This document shows positions 17,298 to 26,268 of a stretch of 64,000 bases of DNA, piece by piece. The stretch is from NCBI RefSeq assembly GCF_003670275.1, contig NZ_QXJF01000008.1, forward strand, positions 61,984 to 125,983, read 5' to 3'. A program made the translations under genes and the position numbers. The notes beneath the pieces were generated by a model that ran no database searches, was not told where the DNA came from, and saw only the letters and a list, made by a program, of their open reading frames with translations. The DNA comes from Helicobacter labetoulli (lineage in GTDB: Bacteria > Campylobacterota > Campylobacteria > Campylobacterales > Helicobacteraceae). The stretch's first letter is position 1; every line of letters begins with the position of its first letter.

Positions 17298-17412
17298 AAG
17301 ATTGTGCTGCTAGTTTGGTAGTTGTCAAAAAAATCGCGATTGAGCTTACTAAAGGTAAGTGATTGAGCGATTTTTGCAGACTCCGCCAAAATAGCAGTGC
17401 AAGCTGAATGCC
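17290..17412 (-). repeat. 123-bp palindromic element, copy A, abutting the metE stop codon
   Basis: Terminal inverted repeat GGCATTC/GAATGCC, then further pairing arms (CTGCTA, TTTGG, AAAAATCGC with their complements) and an innermost CTTAC/GTAAG hairpin. It is the same length as copies B (29502-29624) and C (30630-30752) inside alaS and differs from B at only about five positions. It begins immediately after the TAG of metE. The codon phase used by the alaS copies is open through this non-coding copy too. Confidence 0.85.
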
Positions 17413-19668
17413 CTAGCCCCGCACTATCTTTACTGCCTCTACTATGTTCTTAAGGCTTGGCTTCACCTCTTCCCACTTCCTAGTCTTTAGCCCACAATCT
17501 GGATTTATCCATAACTGCTCTTTTGGCAACACTTCAAGCAGGGCTTTAATCTGTGCTACTAGCTCTTCAACACTTGGGATTCTAGGGCTATGTATGTCAT
17601 ACACTCCCGGCCCCACTTCATTTGTATAGCCAACTTTCTTAAAGACTTTAAGTAGCTCATTGCCACTTCGTGCAGTCTCAATGCTAATCACATCAGCATC
17701 AAGGGCTTCAATGGTTTTGATAATGTCATTAAACTCACTATAACACATATGCGTGTGAATCTGCGTCTTTGGCGTAGCAATCGCCACAGAAGTTTTAAAG
17801 CAAGATAACGCCCAAGTCTCATACTCTTTGATATTTTCAGCTCTCAAAGGATAGCCCTCTTTAAATGCTGCTTCATCAACTTGAATAACCTTAATCCCCG
17901 CCTTTTGCAAGTCATCAATCTCATCAGCAATACACAAGGCTAACTGCTCACAGACTTCCTTTCTACTCAAGTCATCACGCACAAAGCTCCAATTTAAAAT
18001 CGTTACAGGACCTGTTAGCATTCCCTTCATTACTTTTTGTGTCAAACTCTGTGCGTAGGTAATCCACTCAATCGTCATAGCCTTAGGTCGCTCTACATCG
18101 CCATAAATGATAGGGGGCTTCACACAACGGCTACCATAGCTTTGCACCCACGCATTTACGCTAAACACAAAGCCGCTTAACTGCTCTCCAAAATACTCCA
18201 CCATATCATTTCGCTCCGGCTCCCCATGCACCAACACATCAAGCCCGATAGAATCTTGAAACTCCACGCAATCCTTGATATATGCCTTTATGCCTTTTTC
18301 ATACTCTGCCTTGTTTATCTCACCCTTTTTATAGCCTAGACGCAATGCCCTTATCTCACTTGTTTGTGGAAAAGAGCCGATAGTTGTAGTTGGCAAAAGC
18401 GGGAAGTTAAACGCTTCTTTTTGAATCTTAATGCGTTCTTTAAAAGGTAGGCTTCGCTCTTTCACATTATAAGATTCTACCCTTTGGCGTATGTTTTTAT
18501 TATGCGTTTTGCTAGAATTTTTGCGGGATTGATTTATAGCTTTATTTTGGTCTAAAAAGCTTTGTGTAGCAGAATCTAGCTGCCCTCTATACGCCTTTTG
18601 TATCGCACAAATCTCTGCAATTTTCTCTCTAGCAAAACTTAGCCAAGACAAAATCTCTTTTTCAATCTTGCTCTCTCCTTCTTTGCTAAAAGGCAGGTGT
18701 AAAAGCGAGCAAGAAGAGCTAACTACAACCCTATCTTTTGGCACGATAGAGCTAATAGATTCTAAAAGTTCAAGCTTAGATTCAATATCTGCTACCCAAA
18801 TATTTCGCCCATCAACAACCCCAGCATAGAGAATCTTATCACTCTGTGCGAGTATCTCTAAACTCTCTTTATTTTTCTCTCCATAGATAAAATCAAGCCC
18901 TAGCCCTGCAACTTTTGACTTCACAAGTATTTTTGTAAGCTCATTGCTATGCTCAAAAAATGTGCTTACAATAGCCTGTATGCCGCGTTCAGCGATGGTA
19001 TTATAAATACTTAGCACTTCAGATTCTATATCAATGCCACTAAAAATATCCTTGTTTAGCCCACGCACAAAAAGCGGCTCACTAAACTCAATGACGACTT
19101 TAGAATCTAGCTTTGCTATCTCACTTATGATATCCAAATATGCTGCTTTTAGCTTATTAAAAATTGTAGAGCCATTGCCATTTATAATTTTACTTAGCCC
19201 AAAGAATGTAAAAAGCCCGATGAGTGAGATTTTAGGACTATAGCCTAGTGCTTTTGCTTCATTATAATAGGCTTTAATATTACTTATATCTGCTTTGTAG
19301 CTATCATTTTCACTTAGCTCTGGCACGACATAGTGATAGTTTGTATTAAACCACTTTGTCATCTCACAGGCTACACCGCTTTTATGCCCTCTTGCCATTG
19401 CAAAATAGCCCTCTAACCCATTTAGATTCTTAAATCGCTCTGGCTTTGCATTGAGTGCGTAGGCTAAATCTAGCACATTATCATACAAACTAAAATCATT
19501 TACACATACAAAATCTAAGTCCTTTTGCTCTGCCCAGTGCTTCTCTCGCAATGCCTTTGAGAGAGATTCTAACTCGCTTTGTGTGCTTTTACCACTCCAA
19601 AAGCTCTCCAACGCCTTTTTTAACTCTCTATTTTGTCCAACTCGTGGAAATCCTAAAATACTACTCAT
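17413..19668 (-). CDS. metE: Cobalamin-independent methionine synthase MetE
   Basis: Transfers the methyl group from 5-methyl-THF (polyglutamate) to homocysteine without B12. The 751-residue protein has the two-barrel MetE layout: an N-terminal domain from ILGFPRVGQNRELKKALESFW, and a C-terminal catalytic domain with TTTIGSFPQT, MLTGPVTILNWSF, QVDEAAFKEG, HTHMCYSEF (zinc His and Cys) and NPDCGLKTR (zinc Cys). AAGGAG precedes the ATG. The stop codon directly abuts a 123-bp palindromic element. Upstream is a promoter region with a duplicated 25-bp sequence. With metF downstream it makes a methionine module interrupted by the array. Confidence 0.95.
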   Translation of the reverse strand: MSSILGFPRVGQNRELKKALESFWSGKSTQSELESLSKALREKHWAEQKDLDFVCVNDFSLYDNVLDLAYALNAKPERFKNLNGLEGYFAMARGHKSGVACEMTKWFNTNYHYVVPELSENDSYKADISNIKAYYNEAKALGYSPKISLIGLFTFFGLSKIINGNGSTIFNKLKAAYLDIISEIAKLDSKVVIEFSEPLFVRGLNKDIFSGIDIESEVLSIYNTIAERGIQAIVSTFFEHSNELTKILVKSKVAGLGLDFIYGEKNKESLEILAQSDKILYAGVVDGRNIWVADIESKLELLESISSIVPKDRVVVSSSCSLLHLPFSKEGESKIEKEILSWLSFAREKIAEICAIQKAYRGQLDSATQSFLDQNKAINQSRKNSSKTHNKNIRQRVESYNVKERSLPFKERIKIQKEAFNFPLLPTTTIGSFPQTSEIRALRLGYKKGEINKAEYEKGIKAYIKDCVEFQDSIGLDVLVHGEPERNDMVEYFGEQLSGFVFSVNAWVQSYGSRCVKPPIIYGDVERPKAMTIEWITYAQSLTQKVMKGMLTGPVTILNWSFVRDDLSRKEVCEQLALCIADEIDDLQKAGIKVIQVDEAAFKEGYPLRAENIKEYETWALSCFKTSVAIATPKTQIHTHMCYSEFNDIIKTIEALDADVISIETARSGNELLKVFKKVGYTNEVGPGVYDIHSPRIPSVEELVAQIKALLEVLPKEQLWINPDCGLKTRKWEEVKPSLKNIVEAVKIVRG

Positions 19669-19722
19669 AGCAGTCTCCTTAAAGTTTAATTTTTTACACC
19701 GCTATTTTTGCATAAAATTTTT

Positions 19723-19858
19723 AAATACAATATGTAATTTTAATTTTTTGTAGAATATTTTGCATAGATTCAGAATCTTATCTTGTGAATCGCCCTAGCT
19801 CAAGGCTTTTTCACCATATATACAAAAAGTAACAAATACAATATGTAATTTTAATTTT
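19723..19858. promoter_or_regulatory. 25-bp exact direct repeat in the metE upstream region
   Basis: The same 25-base AT-rich sequence occurs at 19723-19747 and 19834-19858, 111 bp apart, in the region before metE. It includes TACA-N3-TGTA dyad symmetry. Two copies of a dyad before a biosynthetic gene could be operator sites, or the result of a promoter duplication. The second copy sits just past the 3' end of pldA. Confidence 0.5.
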
Positions 19859-19882
19859 ATGAGAATAAGAAATGTTTGCAGT

Positions 19883-20863
19883 CTAATTCCACAAGCGGAA
19901 TCCTAATCCTAAGCGATTGGAAGGTGTGTTGTATTCAAAGAGATTATCGCCATAGCCATAGACATACTGACAATAAATACCCATATTATTAGAAATACGG
20001 AAAGTATAGCCAAGCTCTACATAAGGATAATATCGCAATGCCACAGACGGACGCATATACAATTCCAAAAGATGCTTATTTGTTTTGTAATACAAATGTA
20101 AGTCATTGTATCCACGATACAGGGGCAAATCGCGATTATCGTGGATAAAGCCCTCAAAATTTGTCCCAATATACGCCCACGCTCCAAGCCTTATACCAAA
20201 AGTGCCTTTGTTTGCAGTATCGTATTCCCACAACACACGGAGCAAAAGGCGATCTTGTGTGCGAGAACGCAACGCCCTTTCGCCATTAGAAGTGTGATTG
20301 TAACCAAATGATATATCCTTAATCGCCCCACCCAAAAAGGCGATGGAAGCCTCATAGCTATAAAACAGCTCGGGCTGATAGTCAATATCGCGGAATGGGC
20401 GAGAATCTTCCTTGTTGTAGTTTTGAAACCACGCGGTTTGTGTATAGGCAAAATACAAACTCCCATAGGGTGAAAAATGCCCTTTTATCACAGGCATTTT
20501 AAAGCTAAATTGAAACTTCGTCTCTGTATCCTTATTCCCTATTGCAGGATCACTAAAACTATGATAAAAAGGCAAAATATATATAGATTTATGACTATAA
20601 AGCGCAAGATAATGACTTGCGAGGCTAGAATCTTTAGTGAGTTTAGTATCTGCATTTGATATATTTTGAGATTCTGCCTTATCATCTTGTTGTTTCTGTG
20701 TATCTTGTGAAAAAAGCTCCAAAGGCTCATTTGCTAAGTTTTCACCCTCTATCTTGTGTGCTTGTGTGGTTGTTTGATTAGCCACTTGAGCATCATCTGC
20801 CAACAAAGCACAACAACCCATAACAACACAAAACATAACCTGCGCAATTATATTTTCTCTCAT
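19883..20863 (-). CDS. pldA: Outer membrane phospholipase A (PldA/OMPLA)
   Basis: Hydrolyses outer-membrane phospholipids; in H. pylori PldA is linked to acid and haemolysis phenotypes. A signal peptide (about residues 1-21) and a polar linker precede a twelve-strand barrel. The catalytic motif YNHTSNGE (His and Ser) is intact, with a downstream segment around RDLPLYRGYNDLHL in the calcium-site region. At 326 residues it is normal for Helicobacter. H. pylori pldA has a phase-variable C tract; no such tract is present here. It lies upstream of metE on the same strand. Confidence 0.93.
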   Translation of the reverse strand: MRENIIAQVMFCVVMGCCALLADDAQVANQTTTQAHKIEGENLANEPLELFSQDTQKQQDDKAESQNISNADTKLTKDSSLASHYLALYSHKSIYILPFYHSFSDPAIGNKDTETKFQFSFKMPVIKGHFSPYGSLYFAYTQTAWFQNYNKEDSRPFRDIDYQPELFYSYEASIAFLGGAIKDISFGYNHTSNGERALRSRTQDRLLLRVLWEYDTANKGTFGIRLGAWAYIGTNFEGFIHDNRDLPLYRGYNDLHLYYKTNKHLLELYMRPSVALRYYPYVELGYTFRISNNMGIYCQYVYGYGDNLFEYNTPSNRLGLGFRLWN

Positions 20864-20972
20864 TTCCCTGCCTAAAATCCCAAAGTCTAAAGTTTTACCT
20901 AAAATGTAAAGTGTATGAATAATTTTATAGTAGAATGTGCAAAATTTAGTTTAATCTTAGTAAGGAGTCTTT

Positions 20973-22769
20973 ATGTGCGGTATTGTAGGCTATATGGGCA
21001 GAGATGAAAAAAAGCAGATTCTACTCAATGGCTTAAAAGAGTTAGAGTATCGTGGATATGATAGTGCGGGGATAGCCGTGCTTAGTGAAGATGAGCTGCA
21101 AACCTTTAAAGCTGTGGGGAAGCTAGAAAATCTAGAATCTAAATGCAAAAACTTTAGCTTTCAGGGCTTTGGTGTGAGTATTGGACATACGCGTTGGGCG
21201 ACACACGGCAAACCCACTGAAGCAAACGCCCACCCACACATCGCTGATTTTAGCAATGTCGTGCATAATGGGATTATTGAAAACTATCAAGAGCTAAAAT
21301 CTATGCTTGAAAGCAAAGGGCATAGCTTTATCTCCCAAACTGATACTGAAGTCATCGTGCATTTATTTGAAGAAAAGCTCAAAAACACACAAGATTGCTA
21401 CACTGCTTTTACATCTACCATAGCCGAGCTTAGAGGGGCTTTTGCCATTTTGCTTATTACAAAACTCGCTCCAGATTCTATCTTTTATGCCAAAAATGGC
21501 TCTCCACTCATCATTGGCAAAAGTGCCACACAAGAAGATGAAATTTACTTTGCAAGTTCTGATGCACCACTCATTGGCTTTGTGGATAGCGTGGTGTATC
21601 TCAATGATGGTGATATGGGGGTAATGAAGCTTGGCTCTTTTTCACAGCTAAAAGATTCTAAAAAACTTGATAGCACTAAAGGTTATGCTCAAAAAGAGGG
21701 CTTCCGCTATTTTATGGAAAAAGAAATTTATGAGCAACACAAAGTCCTGCTAGAAACAATGATGGGGCGTGTGAGCGAGGGAGACATCACACTAAGCGAA
21801 ATAGAATCTAGCTTTTTTGATGATATACAAAGCATTAGCATTTGTGCCTGTGGGACAAGCTATCACGCAGGGCTAAGTGCAAAATATCTCTTTGAACGAC
21901 TAGCTAAAATTAAAACAAATGTGCTAATTGCAAGTGAGTTCCGCTACGCTCAACCTGTTATGGATAAAAATGAGCTTTTTATTGTCATCTCCCAAAGTGG
22001 CGAGACTGCCGACACACTTGAAGCACTCAAACTTGCCAAGAAAAATGGCTTAAAAAGTCTAGCTATTTGCAATGTGGATAATAGCTCTATCGTGCGTGAA
22101 TCTGATGTATCTTTACTCACTCGTGCAGGGATTGAAAAGGGCGTGGCTAGCACAAAAGCCTTTGCTACGCAAATGATGCTGCTGTGGATTCTAAGTGTGC
22201 ATATAGGCAAACTACGCGGACATATCAAGCAAGATGAGCTAAAAACCCATATCGCACAAATGGTAGAATCTGCTAAGGCTACAAAGGTAGATTCTGCGAT
22301 GCACGAGCATATCAAACGCCTTTCAAAGCGGTATTTGCACGGACACGGCTTTTTCTTTATTGGGCGAGATATTTTCTATCCTTTGGCGTTGGAGGGGGCA
22401 TTGAAACTTAAAGAGATTAGCTATCTTCACGCGGAGGGCTACCCAAGTGGTGAAATGAAGCACGGACCAATCGCACTAGCTGATGCGGAGCTTTTTACCC
22501 TAGCACTTATGCCTACACATTTGCTTTTTGATAAGATTAAAAGCAATGTAGAGGAGCTAAGTGCGCGAGATGCGACTATTTGTGCGGTAAGCACAGAGCA
22601 GATTCAAGGTGTTGATGATATGCTACTTGTCCCGCCTTGTCAAAGCTATATGGAGGAGTTTTTCTCTATGATGGTGGTGCTGCAAATCTTTGCCCTTGAG
22701 GTTGCCATTCGGCTAGGTAATGATGTGGATATGCCAAGGAATCTAGCAAAAAGTGTAACGGTGGAATAA
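20973..22769 (+). CDS. glmS: Glutamine-fructose-6-phosphate aminotransferase (isomerizing) GlmS
   Basis: Makes glucosamine-6-phosphate for peptidoglycan and LPS. The N-terminus MCGIVGYMG exposes the catalytic Cys after Met removal. The glutaminase domain has GHTRWATHG and the HPH loop. Two SIS isomerase domains follow with CGTSYHAGL and ISQSGETADT, and the C-terminus ends LAKSVTVE as in all GlmS proteins. Length 598 is standard. AAGGAG lies before the ATG. It is divergent from pldA and convergent with the NfeD gene. No glmS ribozyme-like structure was recognised in the 110-bp leader region. Confidence 0.96.
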   Translation: MCGIVGYMGRDEKKQILLNGLKELEYRGYDSAGIAVLSEDELQTFKAVGKLENLESKCKNFSFQGFGVSIGHTRWATHGKPTEANAHPHIADFSNVVHNGIIENYQELKSMLESKGHSFISQTDTEVIVHLFEEKLKNTQDCYTAFTSTIAELRGAFAILLITKLAPDSIFYAKNGSPLIIGKSATQEDEIYFASSDAPLIGFVDSVVYLNDGDMGVMKLGSFSQLKDSKKLDSTKGYAQKEGFRYFMEKEIYEQHKVLLETMMGRVSEGDITLSEIESSFFDDIQSISICACGTSYHAGLSAKYLFERLAKIKTNVLIASEFRYAQPVMDKNELFIVISQSGETADTLEALKLAKKNGLKSLAICNVDNSSIVRESDVSLLTRAGIEKGVASTKAFATQMMLLWILSVHIGKLRGHIKQDELKTHIAQMVESAKATKVDSAMHEHIKRLSKRYLHGHGFFFIGRDIFYPLALEGALKLKEISYLHAEGYPSGEMKHGPIALADAELFTLALMPTHLLFDKIKSNVEELSARDATICAVSTEQIQGVDDMLLVPPCQSYMEEFFSMMVVLQIFALEVAIRLGNDVDMPRNLAKSVTVE

Positions 22770-22772
22770 AAC

Positions 22773-23243
22773 TCAAACCTTGATGATCGCCTTATTATCT
22801 CTAATCTCTAACACCTGCACCCTATCGCCCTCTTTTAGTGGCGTATTAGATTCTAATGTGCCAGATTCTAATCCATTAGAATCTAATGCAAGGGCTTTTT
22901 CATACGCCCATAATGTGCCTTTGAAATACACCATTCCTTGCTGAATCTCCCCCACACCACCATTTTGCAGAGAATCTTCATAGACTTGCGAGCCTTTAAA
23001 CCACGATTTTATGGGCTTTCTTAGCAAAACAAGGCAGAGTAGAGAAAAAAGACAGATACTTGATGCCTGCCACGCATACACGCTCTCCACACTTCCACCT
23101 ATGATGTTGCCAAAGCCTATGAATGCTTCAATCCCAGCTGTGATACATAGCCCTAAACCGATGAAAAGCAAGAAAAATGAGCCAAAAAATATCTCCGCCA
23201 CGATACAGCCAAGCCCCAACCCCAAAAGCATAAGTGCCGACAT
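22773..23243 (-). CDS. NfeD family membrane protein
   Basis: Small membrane protein with three helices (residues 1-75) and a C-terminal OB-fold domain (about 95-156) with the pattern GMVYFKGTLWAY and a final GDRVQVLEIRDNKAIIKV-type strand. NfeD proteins pair with SPFH/stomatin proteins in membrane microdomains; the stomatin gene is the next one upstream on the same strand. It converges with glmS with only 3 bp between stops. Confidence 0.88.
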   Translation of the reverse strand: MSALMLLGLGLGCIVAEIFFGSFFLLFIGLGLCITAGIEAFIGFGNIIGGSVESVYAWQASSICLFSLLCLVLLRKPIKSWFKGSQVYEDSLQNGGVGEIQQGMVYFKGTLWAYEKALALDSNGLESGTLESNTPLKEGDRVQVLEIRDNKAIIKV

Positions 23244-23347
23244 CTTACTTCCTTATATTTGCATTGTTTTTAGAAAACTCCCATAAGGGATTTGGATTCT
23301 AAGATTTGACACTCACAAGCAAACCCTAGAATCCACAAACCTAGTTT

Positions 23348-24250
23348 CTACGCCTTTTTGCCCTTGCCTAGAAACTCACTTATCACACTAAGCCCACCGA
23401 TAAACTCACTCGTCTCATAGGGGATAATCACTTTGTCTTTACTTGGATTCTTACTTAGCTCCGTGAAAGCCACAATCCGCTCTTTTGTCAGCAGAAACTC
23501 CGCTGCCTGTGCGTTTTTAGCCATTTGATTAGCGATAAGCTCCATTGCATCACTCTGCCCTTGTGCTAGCGCGATTTGCTCATATTTTTTGGCATCTGCC
23601 ATTCGTTCAATAGCTTCAGCTTGTAGCACCTTTTCTTGCTTTAGGGCTTCAGCGTTGCGGATTAGGGCTTCTTTCTCCGCTTGTGCTTTTAGCTCAATGG
23701 CACGCTTCTCTCTTTCAGCCTTCATCTGCAGATTCATCGCATTTTCTATATCTTTTGGCACGGAGATTTCACTTATCTCCACACGCATAATCTTAACCCC
23801 CCAGTTATTTGCCGCATCGCCCAAAGCCACTTGCAAGGCGGCATTAAGCCTATCGCGAGACGAGAGAGAGTCATCTAAATTTATCCGCCCTATCTCACCG
23901 CGAAGTGTCGTGGTAGCAAGGTTTGCGATGGCTTGTTTATAGTCATTGACACTATATACCGCGGATTTTGCATCAAAGACTTTCAAAAACACAATCCCAT
24001 CAATGTTAATATTGACATTATCTTTGGTAATCACCTGCTGCCGCCCAATGTCTATCATCTGCTCCCTAGCACTCACCACCGCACTTAGCCTATCAATTAT
24101 AGGAATGATAAAGTGAAACCCGCCATCAAGCACCCTATAGAATCTCCCCAGCCGTTCCACAATGGCAATATCTGTTTGTGAGATAATCTTTATCCCAAAA
24201 GCTAGCACCACCACACATAGCACAAGCACCACACCAGCAAAAATAAGCAT
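23348..24250 (-). CDS. SPFH/stomatin-like membrane protein
   Basis: Single N-terminal membrane helix (about residues 3-24) followed by the SPFH band-7 domain (QTDIAIVERLGRFYRVLDGG to about residue 190), a charged coiled-coil (AEREKRAIELKAQAEKEALI) and a short C-terminal segment. Proteins of this type oligomerise in the inner membrane and regulate membrane proteases or organise microdomains. It precedes the NfeD gene by 104 bp, the usual pairing. At 300 residues it is normal for the QmcA/stomatin group. Confidence 0.9.
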   Translation of the reverse strand: MLIFAGVVLVLCVVVLAFGIKIISQTDIAIVERLGRFYRVLDGGFHFIIPIIDRLSAVVSAREQMIDIGRQQVITKDNVNINIDGIVFLKVFDAKSAVYSVNDYKQAIANLATTTLRGEIGRINLDDSLSSRDRLNAALQVALGDAANNWGVKIMRVEISEISVPKDIENAMNLQMKAEREKRAIELKAQAEKEALIRNAEALKQEKVLQAEAIERMADAKKYEQIALAQGQSDAMELIANQMAKNAQAAEFLLTKERIVAFTELSKNPSKDKVIIPYETSEFIGGLSVISEFLGKGKKA

Positions 24251-24333
24251 TCTACACTCCTCTTATCACATTATGTTGGCGACATTATAGGTTAGATTCT
24301 TAAACTAGATTTGTTTTGTGATTTCATTCGCTT

Positions 24334-24370
24334 AAAAAACCCTAATCATTTTGAACTAAAGGGATTTTTT
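24334..24370. terminator. Bidirectional terminator-like hairpin
   Basis: AAAAAACCCT and AGGGATTTTTT form a short stem flanked by A and T runs, so it could work in either direction. It lies between the restriction-modification operon and the stomatin gene. A second inverted repeat (TAAGCCTT/AAGGCTTA, 24385-24423) is just beside it. Confidence 0.45.
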
Positions 24371-24426
24371 ACTTTCATAGATTCTAAGCCTTGATAATTT
24401 GACAGATCTATACAAAAGGCTTAAAT

Positions 24427-24541
24427 CTATTGGTTTTCTATCACCTTTTCATACGCTCTTTTTTGCTTCTCTTGCCACAGCACTACGCTTTTTATACATT
24501 CTTTTTCAATGGCTTTGATGAAGGATTCTATAAAATCCCTA
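24427..24541 (-). pseudogene. Short open remnant after the restriction gene
   Basis: About 37 codons remain open directly after the nuclease stop in a different frame, with charged, helical content (RDFIESFIKAIEKECIK, VLWQEKQKRAYEKV), and end in TAG. There is no start codon or ribosome site. It may be the tail of a lost or frameshifted gene at the edge of the inserted restriction system. The rest of the roughly 290-bp gap down to the stomatin gene holds two inverted repeats and no other gene. Confidence 0.3.
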
Positions 24542-26266
24542 AGCTTTATAAATCAAATCAAGGCTAATCGTTCCTTGCAGTTTATTTTCAGCATTTAAAA
24601 GAGGTTTAAATAAGTGTATTAAATCAAGATTAATAATAGCTACATTCCATAGTATATTTGTGTGTTTATCGCAAGAGTAAATCTCAAAAGCAAAGATATA
24701 ATCAACGCTAAAAAGTGGCGATACAAAATCTTGCTTAAACTTTGAGCCAAGTCCTAAATATAAAGAATCTCTGTCTATGTAAGAAGTATGGATTTTGTGA
24801 AACAATTCCTGCAATGAATCAAAATGATTGTCTTTAATATCCAAAAGTTTTTTCTCATCTTGTTTTAAATCGTTTTTCTTTTCTTTATTTTCTTGTAGCA
24901 AAACAAAACATTTTTTAGAATCTTTATGGGCAATTATATCTACATAAATTCTTTTTGTTTTTCTGCCACTTCCTATCAATATAGCTTTATCGCCCTGTGA
25001 TCCCGGGTAACTCACGCTGAGAATTTTAGCTCCAATTTTATGCAATAAAACCACACTGGCAAAAGTTATAATATCTTCTTTTGCATTTTGCATCGTGAGT
25101 GGATATAAAGCCGATACATTATTCACACTATTTCTTAGATTAAATAGATATTCTTTTGCAATATTTGCATTCCAAGATACTTCACATATTATATTGTTAT
25201 AAGTATCGCATAGTCTTAAACTGCTAGAGTTTATAAAAATAGATTTATAAGTAATGCTATTGTAATTTTCTAAAAAATCTTTGAAGTCGCTATCCTCTAT
25301 TTCAAAGTGATTTGAATCTATCTTTTTGCATAAAACATTAATATTTGTAGCCGTTTTAAAAACTTCTAACGCAATATCCGCATTAAAATATTTCCCAATT
25401 AATTTTTGAAGCTTATCTTGTATAGGGGTAGATAAACCATCAAAAAGAGAATCGTAACTTTCCTTGCCACTTTGCCTTTCTCTTTTTATGATAATTTTAG
25501 TAATGATATTTTCACTTTCAAAAAGAGCATTAACAAAAAATAAAATTCCCCTATCAGGATCCATTGCGTGTCCAAAACGATTGATTTTTATAATAAGCTT
25601 TTTATCTTCTTTTTGAAATCTTGTAGAATTTGAAAAAGAAGCTTTTAGCTCCACTAAATGTTTTTCATCAAAATACTGCATATTTTCACTAAGTAGCTCA
25701 TCGTAAAAATTTAAAGCAGTGGAATTTAAATATTTTGATAAGATATTTTTAAGTATATTTTCTATGTGAATATTGTAAGAAATACAAGAGTTGCGTTTAG
25801 GGTTGGTAAGTAACAAATCGTTCTTGCTATCCCATTCTATGAAATATACAAGAGCGTTGATTTTTAGCGTGAGATTTTGTTCTCTTATAAGTGTAATCTT
25901 ATCTCCACCGCCGTGATTATTAGACAAGCCTTTTGAATGTGGGCTAATCTTTAATACAGGTATTTTAAAAAGGCTAGAATAAAAATATACATCACTTCTT
26001 TGCATTTTGTGATCGTCTGTTGGCACAGCAGTTGAGTATTCCACCAACAAAATAGAGGTTTCTTGATTGTGTGAAACAATAGTGATGATAATATCAAAGT
26101 CTTTGAGCTTAGTAATTTTTTGTAAAATAGAATCCTTTGCTGTAATATTACCCCTAGCCTTTGTTGGATAAATGTTTTTAATATGAAAACTAGAATCTAT
26201 ATTGTGCAAATACTCCTTGAAATCCAACCCCTGCTCCAAACATTCTGCATAAATGCGTATTTCCAT
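24539..26266 (-). CDS. Probable type II restriction endonuclease
   Basis: Assigned by context and weak motifs. The 575-residue protein has no membrane segment or signal peptide and begins 2 bp after a DNA methyltransferase in a three-gene operon with two methyltransferases. Near the N-terminus, DIIITIV...ILLVEYS (about residues 58-78) is followed by TDDHKMQR, which resembles a PD-(D/E)xK-type nuclease core with a diverged last position. AMDPDRGILFFVNAL near residue 235 resembles a conserved stretch I associate with other restriction enzymes. The recognition sequence cannot be read. Two partner methyltransferases suggest an asymmetric site, as in type IIS systems. Confidence 0.65.
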   Translation of the reverse strand: MEIRIYAECLEQGLDFKEYLHNIDSSFHIKNIYPTKARGNITAKDSILQKITKLKDFDIIITIVSHNQETSILLVEYSTAVPTDDHKMQRSDVYFYSSLFKIPVLKISPHSKGLSNNHGGGDKITLIREQNLTLKINALVYFIEWDSKNDLLLTNPKRNSCISYNIHIENILKNILSKYLNSTALNFYDELLSENMQYFDEKHLVELKASFSNSTRFQKEDKKLIIKINRFGHAMDPDRGILFFVNALFESENIITKIIIKRERQSGKESYDSLFDGLSTPIQDKLQKLIGKYFNADIALEVFKTATNINVLCKKIDSNHFEIEDSDFKDFLENYNSITYKSIFINSSSLRLCDTYNNIICEVSWNANIAKEYLFNLRNSVNNVSALYPLTMQNAKEDIITFASVVLLHKIGAKILSVSYPGSQGDKAILIGSGRKTKRIYVDIIAHKDSKKCFVLLQENKEKKNDLKQDEKKLLDIKDNHFDSLQELFHKIHTSYIDRDSLYLGLGSKFKQDFVSPLFSVDYIFAFEIYSCDKHTNILWNVAIINLDLIHLFKPLLNAENKLQGTISLDLIYKA

Positions 26267-26268
26267 AT

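Noticed and set aside
20864..20972. A glmS-type ribozyme or riboswitch before glmS
   Set aside because: The 109-bp leader shows no conserved ribozyme core or strong structure.
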